A DNA stretch of 64,000 nucleotides from DATLLN01 sp963720885 (GTDB taxonomy: Bacteria; Actinomycetota; Thermoleophilia; Gaiellales; JAICJC01). Of the stretch, positions 50,715 through 59,298 are shown piece by piece. Below the pieces are notes generated by a model, which saw only the letters and a program-made list of their open reading frames with translations, searched no databases and was not told where the DNA came from. Within the stretch, counting starts at the first letter, position 1, and each line of letters starts with the position of its first letter. Location: NCBI GenBank assembly GCA_963720885.1, contig CAVRGW010000005.1, forward strand, positions 372,001 to 436,000, given 5' to 3'. A program made the translations under genes and the position numbers.

Positions 50715-51188
50715 CTAGGCGGCGGAGCTGTTCCTGGCGAGCTGTTCCTCGTGGTCGCGGACGGTCTGCAGCGTCGTTCCCAGCAACGATCGGAGGCGTG
50801 CGCGGAAGCGCTGTTCCTCGGCCCGCAGGCCCTCGACCTCGCGGCGCACCGTGTCGCGCTCGGCGTACGCCTTGTGCACGATCTCGCGGGCCCGCATCTC
50901 GGCCTCGCGGACCGCGTTCTCTGCCTCACGCGACGCCGCGGCGCGCATCTCGTCGGCGGCTCGCTGGGCGGTGACCAGCGCATCACGCAGCGCCTGCTCG
51001 GTGTCGGTCACCTCGTTGAGGCGCACCTCGAGCTCGTGGACGCGGTCCTCGAGGTCGGCGCGGTCGCTCCATACGGTCTCGAACGCCTGCGTTGCGTCGA
51101 GCATGATCTGGTCGACCTCGGCGCAGCGGTAGCCGAGCAGCCGCCGCGATGGTCGTTGGTGCCTGAGTTCTGCGGGTGAAATAGCCAT
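50715..51188 (-). CDS. divIVA: DivIVA domain protein
   Basis: 157 residues. SPAELRHQRPSRRLLGYRCAEVDQIMLD is the DivIVA N-terminal membrane-curvature module, followed by a long coiled coil (about 35-145). It recruits division or polar-growth machinery in actinobacteria. It is in the usual place between yggT and lspA; the 39 nt to yggT hold no clear promoter. Confidence 0.9.
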   Translation of the reverse strand: MAISPAELRHQRPSRRLLGYRCAEVDQIMLDATQAFETVWSDRADLEDRVHELEVRLNEVTDTEQALRDALVTAQRAADEMRAAASREAENAVREAEMRAREIVHKAYAERDTVRREVEGLRAEEQRFRARLRSLLGTTLQTVRDHEEQLARNSSAA

Positions 51189-51227
51189 GTCCGCGGTTTC
51201 GCCGCGGTCCGGCGGAGTCCTCCCGGC

Positions 51228-51506
51228 TCAGGTGAACGCGAGCAGCACCGCGACGACGATCCGGTTGGCCGCGTAGAGCACGATGAAGGCGATGATCGGC
51301 GACAGGTCGAGCCCGCCCATGGGCGGCAGCAGTCCGCGGAACAGGTTGAGATACGGCTGGCACGCGTCGTAGAGCACGCCCCGCACCTTGTTCAGCAGCG
51401 GGTTGTACGGGAGCTGGAACCACGACAGCAGGATGTGGAGCAGCAGGAAGAGGGTGTAGATGTAGAAGCACCAGCTGACGAACGCGACAACGGTGTCGAC
51501 GCTCAT
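51228..51506 (-). CDS. YggT family membrane protein
   Basis: 92 residues, two helices with IYTLFLLLHILLSWFQLPYNPLLNKV and QPYLNLFRGLLPPMGGLDLSPIIAFIVL (split here), the YggT/YlmG pattern. Implicated in osmotic shock and nucleoid/division organisation. ATG 51506 shares a base with the proC stop. Confidence 0.9.
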   Translation of the reverse strand: MSVDTVVAFVSWCFYIYTLFLLLHILLSWFQLPYNPLLNKVRGVLYDACQPYLNLFRGLLPPMGGLDLSPIIAFIVLYAANRIVVAVLLAFT

Positions 51507-52318
51507 CAGCCGAGCTCTCCCGCGCGGCGCATCGCGGCCGAGACGCCGTCGATGACGGCGCCGCGCACGCCCTGGCGCTCCATCTCGGCGAGCCCGGCGG
51601 CCGCGGTTCCGCCCGGCGACGTGACCATCCGCCGCAGCGCGCTGCACGCCAGGTCCTCGTCGCGCAGCAGGTCGGCCGTGCCGGAGACGGTCGACAGGAT
51701 CAGCTCGCGGGCCTGCGGGTAGCTCAGCCCGTTGACGACGCCCGCATCCTCGAACGCCTCGATGATCAGGCCGAGGAACGCGGGGCCGGAGCCGGACAGG
51801 GCGGTCGCGGCGTCGAACTGCCGCTCCTCCAGCGGGACGATCTCGCCCAGCGCCCGGAAGGCGCCGAGCACGGTCTGCTCCGCGACTGTGTCGATGAACC
51901 GGCCTGACGAGTACGCGAGCGTCCCTCGCCCCACCTGCACGCCGACGTTCGGCATGAACCGGAACACCGGCGCGTCGACGTCCAGGATCGTCTCGAGCGT
52001 CGCCGTGCGCACGCCCGCGGCCACGGACGCGATCGCCTTGCTGGGCGTGATCAGGTCGCTGACCTCGCGCAGCACGCGCTCGACGTCGATCGGCTTGACG
52101 CACAGCACGACGACGTCCGCCTGCTCGACCAGATCGTGGTTGCTGGCGACGTGACGGACGCCGTAGCGCTCGGCCAGCGCCGCAGCCCGCCCAGACCCGC
52201 GGTCGGTGACGAGCAGCCTGCCCGCCATGCTCTCGTCGGCGCGCACCCAGCCGTGCACCATCGCGCCGGCCATGTTGCCTGCACCGATCAGCCCGAGGAT
52301 GGGATCCGACTCGCCCAT
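51506..52318 (-). CDS. proC: Pyrroline-5-carboxylate reductase
   Basis: 270 residues. ILGLIGAGNMAGAMVHGWV (NADPH), VVLCVKPIDVERVL, FMPNVGVQVGRGTLAYS, ALSGSGPAFLGLIIEAFEDAGV and MVTSPGGTAAAGL are ProC motifs. Last step of proline synthesis, regularly located in the ylm division cluster. Confidence 0.95.
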   Translation of the reverse strand: MGESDPILGLIGAGNMAGAMVHGWVRADESMAGRLLVTDRGSGRAAALAERYGVRHVASNHDLVEQADVVVLCVKPIDVERVLREVSDLITPSKAIASVAAGVRTATLETILDVDAPVFRFMPNVGVQVGRGTLAYSSGRFIDTVAEQTVLGAFRALGEIVPLEERQFDAATALSGSGPAFLGLIIEAFEDAGVVNGLSYPQARELILSTVSGTADLLRDEDLACSALRRMVTSPGGTAAAGLAEMERQGVRGAVIDGVSAAMRRAGELG

Positions 52319-52358
52319 GGTGCGGCGCAGCGTACCGTGCCGGCGCCCCCCGAGGGCG

Positions 52359-52928
52359 TCAGGACTGGTTGAAGAAGCCGCGCTCCATCAGCATCGCCTT
52401 GTCCTCGGCGGTGACGGTCACGCTGGCGGGCGTCAGCAGGAACACGCGGTCGGCGACGCGCTGCATCGAGCCGTCGAGCGCGTAGGTGAGGCCGCTGGAG
52501 AAATCGATCAGCCGCTTGGCCAGGTCGGACTCAGCGGTCTGCAGGTTGACGATCACCGGCACCTCGGACTTGAGGCTGTCGGCGACCTTCTGCGCGTCGT
52601 TGAACGACCGCGGGACGACCAGCCCGACCTGCGGCGCGGCGCGCGGCGCATCCGGCGGATGGCCGTTGCCGACCACGGAGCTCGACCGGCCGCGCGAGCG
52701 CCCGCGAGCGCTGACGACGCGGCTGGGCGGCTCCTCCGAGAAGATGTCGTCGGCCTCCTCGTTGCGCCGCCGCGGGTTCAGCCGGCGGACGTTCGGCCGC
52801 TCGCTGTAGCTGCGTTCGAGGTCCTCGTGCGCGGCCGAGCCGTCGTCGTCGAAGTAGTCGTCGTCCCAGTCCTCCTCCTTGATTCCGAAGTAGACCTGGG
52901 TGCGGTTCCAGAAGTCACGAACGCTCAT
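52359..52928 (-). CDS. sepF: Cell division protein SepF
   Basis: 189 residues. An N-terminal amphipathic helix (MSVRDFWNRTQVYFG) and disordered, charged linker lead to the SepF domain: VVPRSFNDAQKVADSLKSEVPVIVNLQTAESDLAKRLIDFSSGLTYALDG (read in pieces), RVADRVFLLTPASV. It links FtsZ to the membrane in bacteria lacking FtsA. TAAAGT ends 8 nt before the ATG, so its mRNA is leaderless. Confidence 0.95.
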   Translation of the reverse strand: MSVRDFWNRTQVYFGIKEEDWDDDYFDDDGSAAHEDLERSYSERPNVRRLNPRRRNEEADDIFSEEPPSRVVSARGRSRGRSSSVVGNGHPPDAPRAAPQVGLVVPRSFNDAQKVADSLKSEVPVIVNLQTAESDLAKRLIDFSSGLTYALDGSMQRVADRVFLLTPASVTVTAEDKAMLMERGFFNQS

Positions 52929-52936
52929 TACCGGAC

Positions 52937-52942
52937 ACTTTA
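52937..52942 (-). promoter_or_regulatory. -10 element (TAAAGT) of sepF
   Basis: TAAAGT on the minus strand ends 8 nt before ATG 52928. Confidence 0.55.
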
Positions 52943-53010
52943 CCGGCCCGGCGGGACGAATCCTGCCGAGGGGGCTCTGATGGTTGATTCAATGGGGTCG
53001 GTGGGTTCGC

Positions 53011-53463
53011 TCACGGCTCGCCCTCCCAGTAGTCGACCGCGTCGCCCAGCCGGAACAGCTTGCCGGGCGGCCAGACCCCGACCTTGTCGGAGTCCGGATA
53101 GACGCACACGCTGATCGGCGGCTTGGTCGACAGCATGGCGACCCGCAGCGTGTCGCCGGTCGCGTTCGTCACCTTGTGCGCGCCGTCCTCGCCGGTGGCG
53201 AAGCACACCGCGTCCCATGGCCCCAGCATGTGCTCGCCCTCGGGCGTCCGCAGGGTCGCCGACCCGGACAGTACGACCAGCCACTCCTCCTCGGCCAGTT
53301 CGTAGTGGTACGGGCAGATGCTCTGACCCGGTGGCAGCTCGTACACGGACATCCCCATCGCCTCGCCGCCGACCAGCGGGCCGACGCGCGTGGTGCGGGC
53401 GCCGTAGCCAGGCGGATCCGACTCGTCCGCCTCGGGGACGACGTCGAACAGGTTGGCGCTCAC
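53011..53463 (-). CDS. Cupin domain protein (tandem copy A)
   Basis: 150 residues. Cupin motif 1 SICPYHYELAEEEWLVVLSG (His-Tyr-His/Glu metal set) and motif 2 LGPWDAVCFATGEDGAHKV; then KPPISVCVYPDSDKVGVWP and DAVDYWEGEP. Similar proteins are annotated as cupin sugar-like isomerases; the substrate is unknown. Overlaps copy B by 4 nt (ATGA), so both are made together. Confidence 0.83.
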   Translation of the reverse strand: MSANLFDVVPEADESDPPGYGARTTRVGPLVGGEAMGMSVYELPPGQSICPYHYELAEEEWLVVLSGSATLRTPEGEHMLGPWDAVCFATGEDGAHKVTNATGDTLRVAMLSTKPPISVCVYPDSDKVGVWPPGKLFRLGDAVDYWEGEP

Positions 53464-53915
53464 CGCTCACCGTCCCAGTAGCCGACCGCGTCCGCGCGGC
53501 GGAAGTCCAGGCGATCGTCTCCGGTCGCCGGCCGAGTGCCGACCTTGCCGCTGTCGGGATAGACGCAGACCGACGTCGGCTGCGCCGCGGAGACGAGCAG
53601 GAACCGGCCGGGGCCGAGCACGCTGTGCGCGCCGGCTTCGCCGGACGGGAAGCAGACGACATCGCCGGGCCGCATCACCCGCTCGCCGTCGGGCCCACGC
53701 AGGGTGGGCGCGCCCTCGATCACGACCAGCCACTCCTCGACGCCGTGGTGATAGTGGTACGGCCAGACCCGCTGGCCATCCTCGAGCTCGTAGACGGTGC
53801 CGCCGATGTCCGAGGCGCCCAGCCGCTCGCCGATGCGCTGCGAGCGTGCCCGCCAGCCGTCGATGTCGCCGTGGTCGCGCCCCAGCTCGCCCGTTGCCAG
53901 GTTGAAGACCTCCAT
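53460..53915 (-). CDS. Cupin domain protein (tandem copy B)
   Basis: 151 residues. Motif 1 RVWPYHYHHGVEEWLVVIEG, motif 2 MRPGDVVCFPSGEAGAHSV, then QPTSVCVYPDSGKVGTRP and DAVGYWDGER. Same architecture as copy A with a more complete His set (HYHHGVEE). The ATG at 53915 follows TAGGCT by 8 nt; the promoter lies in the last codons of yggS. Confidence 0.83.
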   Translation of the reverse strand: MEVFNLATGELGRDHGDIDGWRARSQRIGERLGASDIGGTVYELEDGQRVWPYHYHHGVEEWLVVIEGAPTLRGPDGERVMRPGDVVCFPSGEAGAHSVLGPGRFLLVSAAQPTSVCVYPDSGKVGTRPATGDDRLDFRRADAVGYWDGER

Positions 53916-53923
53916 GCACCGAG

Positions 53924-53929
53924 AGCCTA
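53924..53929 (-). promoter_or_regulatory. -10 element (TAGGCT) for the cupin pair
   Basis: TAGGCT on the minus strand ends 8 nt before ATG 53915 and contains the yggS stop codon. Confidence 0.5.
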
Positions 53930-54580
53930 CCCGGAGTACAGCACGCTGCCGACGCGGACGATGGTCGCGCCCTCCTGGGCCGCCACCTCGTAGTCCTGGC
54001 TGGTTCCCATCGACAGGTGCCGGAATGCGTGACGGCCCGACCACCGCGGCTCGAGCTCGTCGCGCAGGTCGCGCAGCGCGGCGAACCACGGGCGCGCCGA
54101 CTCGGGGTCCTCGGCGAACGGCGGCATCGTCATCAGTCCGTGGAAGACCACATGCTCGAGCGGCTCGACCTCGGCCAGGAACACCTCCACCTCGCCGCGT
54201 CCGACACCGGCCTTGGTGTCCTCGCCGGCGACGTTGACCTGCAGCAGGCAGGCCACCGGCTCCTGAGAGCGGTTCTGAAGCTGGCCGCAGGCCGACAGCG
54301 AGTCGACGGCGTGGATCAGTCGCACGCGGCCGACGATCTCCTTCACCTTGCGGCTCTGGACGTGGCCGATGAAGTCCCAGGTGAACAGGTCGCCGAACCG
54401 TGCTTGTTTCTCGAGCAGCGCGTCCGACCGGTTCTCGCCGACCAGTGCGACGCCGGCCTCGGCCAGCGCCGGCAGGTCGTCCGGCTCGACGTACTTGGTG
54501 GCGGCCAGGATCTCGACGCCGAGGCCGACCCGTTCCCGCACCTCGGCCAGGTTCGTCCGGATGACGGCGGGGTCAAGCAC
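53927..54580 (-). CDS. YggS family pyridoxal-phosphate homeostasis protein
   Basis: 217 residues. VEILAATKYVEPDDLPALAEAG holds the PLP lysine (ATK); LVGENRSDAL, DFIGHVQSRKVKEIVGRV and VFHGLMTMPPFAED, LSMGTSQDYEVA are YggS motifs. It keeps free PLP low. The GTG start at 54580 is 8 nt inside the pgeF end. Confidence 0.93.
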   Translation of the reverse strand: MLDPAVIRTNLAEVRERVGLGVEILAATKYVEPDDLPALAEAGVALVGENRSDALLEKQARFGDLFTWDFIGHVQSRKVKEIVGRVRLIHAVDSLSACGQLQNRSQEPVACLLQVNVAGEDTKAGVGRGEVEVFLAEVEPLEHVVFHGLMTMPPFAEDPESARPWFAALRDLRDELEPRWSGRHAFRHLSMGTSQDYEVAAQEGATIVRVGSVLYSG

Positions 54581-55340
54581 GCAGCCCCACCACCCCCTGG
54601 CGACCGGTGACACCGTTGTCGCGGCGGTGCGAGAAGTATCGCTCCGGCGTGCAGATTGTGCACTCGCCGGCCACCGCCACCGACTCGACGCCAGCCTGCC
54701 GCAGCGCCCGCTCGGCGCACAGCCACAGGTCCGCGCGCCCTTCGCGGATGACGTCGTCGCCGAACCGGGCGCGCAGCCGGGAGGCAACGTCCTCGCCCAC
54801 CTCGTAGCAGCACGGCCCGGCGCCCGGACCGACTGCGGCCAGCGCCTCGCCGCCGACGGAGGTCGCGCCGGCCTCGGCGATGCCCGCCTCCAGCCCGCGC
54901 CATCCCGCGTGCAGCAGCGCCAGCCGCCCGCCGTCCGCGCGGGCGATCGCGATCGGCAGGCAGTCGGCGGTGAGCAGCGTCATCGTCCGGCCCGGGACGG
55001 AGGTGACCAGACCGTCGGACTTCGGGAACGGCTCCTCGCCGGGCCGCAGGAAGATACCGCTCGACGGCTCGGCCGTCACCTCGCGGACGTCGGCGCCGTG
55101 CACCTGCCAGGCCATGGTCGCCGTCTCGCCATCGCCGCCGACGGCGTCGACCAGCCGGCGCCGGTTCTCGGCGACGTTGGCCGGCTGGTCGGCGGTCAGC
55201 GCGCCCAGGTTGAGCGACGAGAACGGGCCGTCCGAGACCCCGCCGCGGCGACCGCTGAACGCGACCGACACGCCGGCCGGCGCGCCGACCCAGCGCACTA
55301 CGGGGCTGGCACCGTCCTCCCATCGGAGCCCGTCGCTCAC
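54573..55340 (-). CDS. pgeF: Peptidoglycan-editing / multicopper-like (PgeF, YfiH)
   Basis: 255 residues. VSVAFSGRRGGVSDGPFSSLNLG, MAWQVHGADV, LLTADCLPIAIARADGG, LALLHAGWRGLEAGI and VGPGAGPCCYEVGEDV match the YfiH/laccase-domain family; His and Cys in these blocks bind zinc. In E. coli it removes misincorporated serine from peptidoglycan precursors, and related forms are purine phosphorylases. GTG start overlaps the upstream stop (GTGA). Confidence 0.92.
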   Translation of the reverse strand: MSDGLRWEDGASPVVRWVGAPAGVSVAFSGRRGGVSDGPFSSLNLGALTADQPANVAENRRRLVDAVGGDGETATMAWQVHGADVREVTAEPSSGIFLRPGEEPFPKSDGLVTSVPGRTMTLLTADCLPIAIARADGGRLALLHAGWRGLEAGIAEAGATSVGGEALAAVGPGAGPCCYEVGEDVASRLRARFGDDVIREGRADLWLCAERALRQAGVESVAVAGECTICTPERYFSHRRDNGVTGRQGVVGLRA

Positions 55341-56305
55341 AGCACCACCTCGACGCCGGCGACCGGCTGGCGCGTCTGGTACTCGTATGCGCAGCGCACC
55401 TGCGCCTGGGCGACCACCGACCCGCCGCGCGGGCCGCGGCGGCGGATGGCGACGTCCAGCGTCGCCCGGTCGGCGTGGTAGGTGTACACGCGGCCGCCGT
55501 CGGGGTCGCGGTAGACGACGCCGACCAGGTCGCCGATCGAGCAGCTGACCGTCCCCTCGAGCTTCGTCCGCGCGCCGCGCACGACGAACCGGTAGCCCTC
55601 CGGGCCGAACTCCGCATGCGAGGCGACTCCCCGCGCCGGGTCGTGAACGTCGAACAACGTCCCGTCGATGCGGGCGGCGCCCATGCTGACCAGCGGCGAG
55701 GGACGGGCCCGGCGCCGCGCCTGGCGGCGGCTCAGCACCTCGACGAAATCGCCGACCTCGGGGAACTCGTTGCAGTGCACGCGCGCCGAGGACTCCGCAT
55801 GCCGGGCGCCCCAGGCGTGCAGCTGGTGGGCCGGCCAGCCCTGCACCGACAGCTGGCTGCCGTCGATCGTCACCGTCCCGGTGACGCGGATCGCCGGCTG
55901 CGTGGCGACCAGCTCGCTCCGCCGGATCCGGCCCTCGCCGCCCCAGCCGACAACGCCGGCCTCGGCGTCCCAGGTCAGATCCCAGGCGGCCTCGTCCACG
56001 GAGCCGTGCGCGCTCGACGCCTCCAGCATGCACCTGCCGAGCGTGACCGGGAAGCCGCCGGCGCCGGTCTGCAGCCGGTCGATGGCGAACGTCTCGCGGC
56101 GGGCGTACAGCGCACCCTCGGCGGCGTGCCCCACGAACCACACCTCGGCCAGCGCGTCGCCGGCCAGATCGGCCTGCGGCGCGGTGAATCCCAGCCGGAT
56201 CCAGGCCGAGGCGGCACTTCCGGGGTCGGCCGCGCGCAGGTGCCACGCCTCGTAGTGGCCGGGCTGGCCCTGCCAGCGGCTGGCGTTCGCCGCGGACAGC
56301 CTCAC
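55337..56305 (-). CDS. Hypothetical protein, lipocalin/tocopherol-cyclase-like beta-barrel
   Basis: 322 residues, no signal peptide. Opening RWQGQPGHYEAWHLRAADP and repeated strands (AEVWFVGHAAEGALYARRE, LQVQGWPAHQLHAWGARHA-like) resemble the CrtC/tocopherol-cyclase/AttH family of double beta-barrels, but I cannot prove it. It overlaps the CCA-enzyme gene by 4 nt (ATGA) and pgeF by 4 nt, so it is translated with both; role unknown. Confidence 0.6.
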   Translation of the reverse strand: MRLSAANASRWQGQPGHYEAWHLRAADPGSAASAWIRLGFTAPQADLAGDALAEVWFVGHAAEGALYARRETFAIDRLQTGAGGFPVTLGRCMLEASSAHGSVDEAAWDLTWDAEAGVVGWGGEGRIRRSELVATQPAIRVTGTVTIDGSQLSVQGWPAHQLHAWGARHAESSARVHCNEFPEVGDFVEVLSRRQARRRARPSPLVSMGAARIDGTLFDVHDPARGVASHAEFGPEGYRFVVRGARTKLEGTVSCSIGDLVGVVYRDPDGGRVYTYHADRATLDVAIRRRGPRGGSVVAQAQVRCAYEYQTRQPVAGVEVVL

Positions 56306-58899
56306 GACACGGCCTCCGCCGCCAGCTCCCGCGCCGCCGCGAGCTGGGCCGCACGGTTCTCGATGCCGCCGTTGCGGCGGCGGCGCAGCAGCTCGGCGAG
56401 GATCTCGCCGATCAGCGGCGATTCGTCGAGCCCCAGCTCATCCCGCAGCGCCGTGCCGTCCAGGTCGAGACGCATCGCTCGCAGCTGCTCGAGGTAGAGC
56501 GCGGCGGCAGCCGCCGCGCGCTCGTCGTCTCCGGCGGCAACGGTCACGGCGACTTCCACCGGGTGGGCGTCCAGCAGCTCGCCCACTCGCGCACGGTCGG
56601 CGGCCGCGGCCAGCGGCGCAGCCAGCCGGGGCGCGACGACCGCGACCTCGCAGACGACGCGGGCGTCGCGCCGGCGGATCCGCAACCGCTCCAGCAGCTC
56701 GACCAGCTCGTCGCCGGGGATCCTGCGGCTGATCGCGCCCATCCGGGCCTGCCAGACCAGAGCGTCCGGCGCCAGCCGGGCTCGCACCGCGTCGATCCGG
56801 CCGATCAGCGCGGCCGCCGGCTCGCCGCAGTCCAGCGCCGGATGCACCTCGGCATCCAGCCCGAGCTCGCACAGCTGGCGGACGGCGCCGCCGACCCGGT
56901 CCTCGGACAGGATCGCGACCAGCTCGTCGCGTACGCGGGCGCCCGAGACCTCCCCGACCAGCCCCATCTCGACGCACGCTCGGGCCAGCTCACGCGTCTG
57001 GGCGACCATCGCGAAGCCGTACCGGTTCTCGTACCGCACCGCCCGGAAGATCCGGGTCGGGTCCTCGATGAACGACAGGTTGTGGAGCACGCGCAGGCGC
57101 CCGGCCGCCAGGTCCTCCGCACCGCGGAACGGATCGACCAGCCGGCCGAAGCCCTTGGCCGACACGTCGACCGCCATGGCGTTGATGGTGAAGTCGCGCC
57201 GGTGCAGGTCGCGCTGGATCGAGGCGTGCTCGACCACGGGCAGCGCCGCCGGCCGCTCGTAGTGCTCGGTGCGCGCGGTGGCCACGTCCACCCGCTGCCC
57301 GCGCGCCAGCACCACCGCCGTGCGGAACTTCTCGTGCACGTGCACTCGGCCGTCCAGCCTCAAGGCCAGGGCGCGGGCGAACGCGACGCCGTCTCCCTCG
57401 ACCGCGATGTCGACGTCGAACGTCGGCTCGCCGAGCAGGACGTCGCGCACGGCACCGCCCACCAGGTAGACGCCGTCGTACCCGTCGGCGACCTCGCGCA
57501 CGGCGTCCCACAGCCCCTCCAGCCCCGGCAGCGCGACCAGGCGTTCGCCGAGCTCGCCGGCGGTGCCGCTGGGCGGCTCGGCGGTCCGCTCGCGCAGCGC
57601 CCGCCGCAGATCACCGCGGGTGACCACGCCGAGCACCGCGTCGACCGGGTGCGGGCCCGGGCCGCCGGCAGCGGTCACCGGAACTCGGCCCATGCCCGAA
57701 TGCAGCAGCGCACGCTGCAGCTCCGCCAGCGAGGCGTCGGCGGCGACCGCGTCCACGTGGGCGCTCATCACGCCGCGCACCGGGGCGTGCGCCAGGCCGT
57801 GGGCGATCGCCCGCCCCAGATCCTCGCGCTCGGCGGCCCCGATCAGCATCCCGTCGCGCGCAACCTGCACGCCCGACGTGCGCCGCCGGCGGCACTCGTC
57901 GAGCGCCTCCTCGATGGACGTCGAGTCGTCGACGAACCACGGCGGCGACGACATCACGTCGCGTGCCAGCGGCACCTGCACGGCGCCCGCCGGCAGCGCC
58001 GCGAGCGCGTCCCGCTGGACGGCGTCCAGGGATCGGCCGCGGACGATCGCCGACGCCGCCTGCGGGTGGCCGCCGCCGCCCAGCCCGGCCAGGGCGGCCC
58101 CGATGTCCAGCGCGGGGGTGCGGCTGCGGCCGACGACGAACACGCGCCCCTCCATCTCCACGGCAATCACCAGCGCCTCGCACTCGGCCAGCTCGACGAT
58201 CTTGCTGGCCACGGTCGAGATGCCGTCCACGTATCGCGGCCAGCGGGCGCCGGCGACCAGCACCCGAGCGCCGGCCACGTCGTGGGTCTCGCCGACCTCG
58301 ACCAGCGTCGCCAGCAGGGCGCGCTGCTCGTCGCCCAGCGGCAGGTGGAGGAACCGCGCCACCAGCTCCTGCGACGCGCCGTGACGCGCGCAGAACGCCA
58401 GCGCTTCGACGTCGCGCAGCGTGGTCGATGCGAACGTCAGCGATCCCGTGTCCTCGTGGATGCCCAGAGCCAGCGCGGTCGCCTCGGTCGGCGTCGGCTC
58501 GATCCCGCGCTCGCCGAGGATCACCACCATCGTCGTGGAGAGCGCGCCGTCGTCGCTGGTCACCGCCCTGCCGGCCCACTCCGCGGGCTCGCCGCCGTGG
58601 TGGTCGAACAGCACCGTCTCGACCCCCGGCCGGCGGACGACCTCGGCCAGCTCGCCCAGCCGGTCGACGGCCGCGGTCTCGACCACGATCGCCCGCGTCA
58701 CGCCGGACAGATCGCAGCGCGCCGCCTCGACCAGATCCAGCTCGCCCTCGTGCAGCGCCACGAACTCGCGCACGTTGCGATTCAGCCCGCCGTGCAGCAC
58801 GACCTGTGCGCCGGGATACAGCCGGCGCGCGGCCAGCATCGATCCCAGCGCGTCGAAGTCCGTCGACTGGTGGCCGATGATGATCTCGGTCGGTCGCAT
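56302..58899 (-). CDS. DHH phosphoesterase, CBS pair and CCA/poly(A) tRNA nucleotidyltransferase in one protein
   Basis: 865 residues. 1-300: DHH/DHHA1 (HQSTDFDALGSMLAARR, FDHHGGEPAEW, ALAGLGGGGHPQAAS). About 315-430: two CBS repeats (LARDVMSSPPWFVDDST, VRGVMSAHVDAVAAD). About 455-865: class II nucleotidyltransferase with VYLVGGAVRDVLLGEPTFDVDIAVEGDG (catalytic Asp pair), RRDFTINAMAVDV and LDPFRG-like, IFRAVRYENRYGF. This is the CCA- or A-adding fusion known from Aquifex, Thermus and some actinobacteria; it repairs tRNA 3' ends, with a DHH exonuclease-like module. Overlaps the next gene by 4 nt. Confidence 0.92.
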   Translation of the reverse strand: MRPTEIIIGHQSTDFDALGSMLAARRLYPGAQVVLHGGLNRNVREFVALHEGELDLVEAARCDLSGVTRAIVVETAAVDRLGELAEVVRRPGVETVLFDHHGGEPAEWAGRAVTSDDGALSTTMVVILGERGIEPTPTEATALALGIHEDTGSLTFASTTLRDVEALAFCARHGASQELVARFLHLPLGDEQRALLATLVEVGETHDVAGARVLVAGARWPRYVDGISTVASKIVELAECEALVIAVEMEGRVFVVGRSRTPALDIGAALAGLGGGGHPQAASAIVRGRSLDAVQRDALAALPAGAVQVPLARDVMSSPPWFVDDSTSIEEALDECRRRRTSGVQVARDGMLIGAAEREDLGRAIAHGLAHAPVRGVMSAHVDAVAADASLAELQRALLHSGMGRVPVTAAGGPGPHPVDAVLGVVTRGDLRRALRERTAEPPSGTAGELGERLVALPGLEGLWDAVREVADGYDGVYLVGGAVRDVLLGEPTFDVDIAVEGDGVAFARALALRLDGRVHVHEKFRTAVVLARGQRVDVATARTEHYERPAALPVVEHASIQRDLHRRDFTINAMAVDVSAKGFGRLVDPFRGAEDLAAGRLRVLHNLSFIEDPTRIFRAVRYENRYGFAMVAQTRELARACVEMGLVGEVSGARVRDELVAILSEDRVGGAVRQLCELGLDAEVHPALDCGEPAAALIGRIDAVRARLAPDALVWQARMGAISRRIPGDELVELLERLRIRRRDARVVCEVAVVAPRLAAPLAAAADRARVGELLDAHPVEVAVTVAAGDDERAAAAAALYLEQLRAMRLDLDGTALRDELGLDESPLIGEILAELLRRRRNGGIENRAAQLAAARELAAEAVS

Positions 58900-58911
58900 A
58901 CCGCGACCAGC

Positions 58912-59298
58912 TTACGCGAGGGCGATCGCCTCGATCTCGACCCTGGCACCTGCGGGGAGCGCCGCGACCTGCACCGTGGAGCGGGCCGGCGGATCGCTGG
59001 TGAAGTACTGGGCGTAGACCTCGTTCATGGCAGCGAACTCGCCGAGGTCGGTGACGAACACGGTGGTCTTGACGACCTGGTCGAGGCTCGACCCGGCACC
59101 CTCGAGCACCGCCTTCAGGCTCTGCAGCACCCGGTGTGCCTGCTCTTCGATGCCGCCGTCGACCAGCGACCCGGACTCGGGATCGAGCGGCACCTGGCCG
59201 GCGCAGAACACCAGGCCGTTGGCCTTGACGGCCTGGTTGTAGGGCGCGCCGGCGAACGGCTTGGGCGCGCCGTCGACGGCGATCACGGTCTTGCTCAC
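58912..59298 (-). CDS. RidA family imine/enamine deaminase
   Basis: 128 residues. PYNQAVKANGLVFCAGQVPLDPESG, AGSSLDQVVKTTVFVTDLGEFAAMNEVYAQYF and PARSTVQVAALPAGARVEIEAIA are the RidA motifs (with the Arg that hydrolyses 2-aminoacrylate). It overlaps hisD by 4 nt, so it may protect HisD or PLP enzymes from enamine damage. Confidence 0.93.
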   Translation of the reverse strand: MSKTVIAVDGAPKPFAGAPYNQAVKANGLVFCAGQVPLDPESGSLVDGGIEEQAHRVLQSLKAVLEGAGSSLDQVVKTTVFVTDLGEFAAMNEVYAQYFTSDPPARSTVQVAALPAGARVEIEAIALA

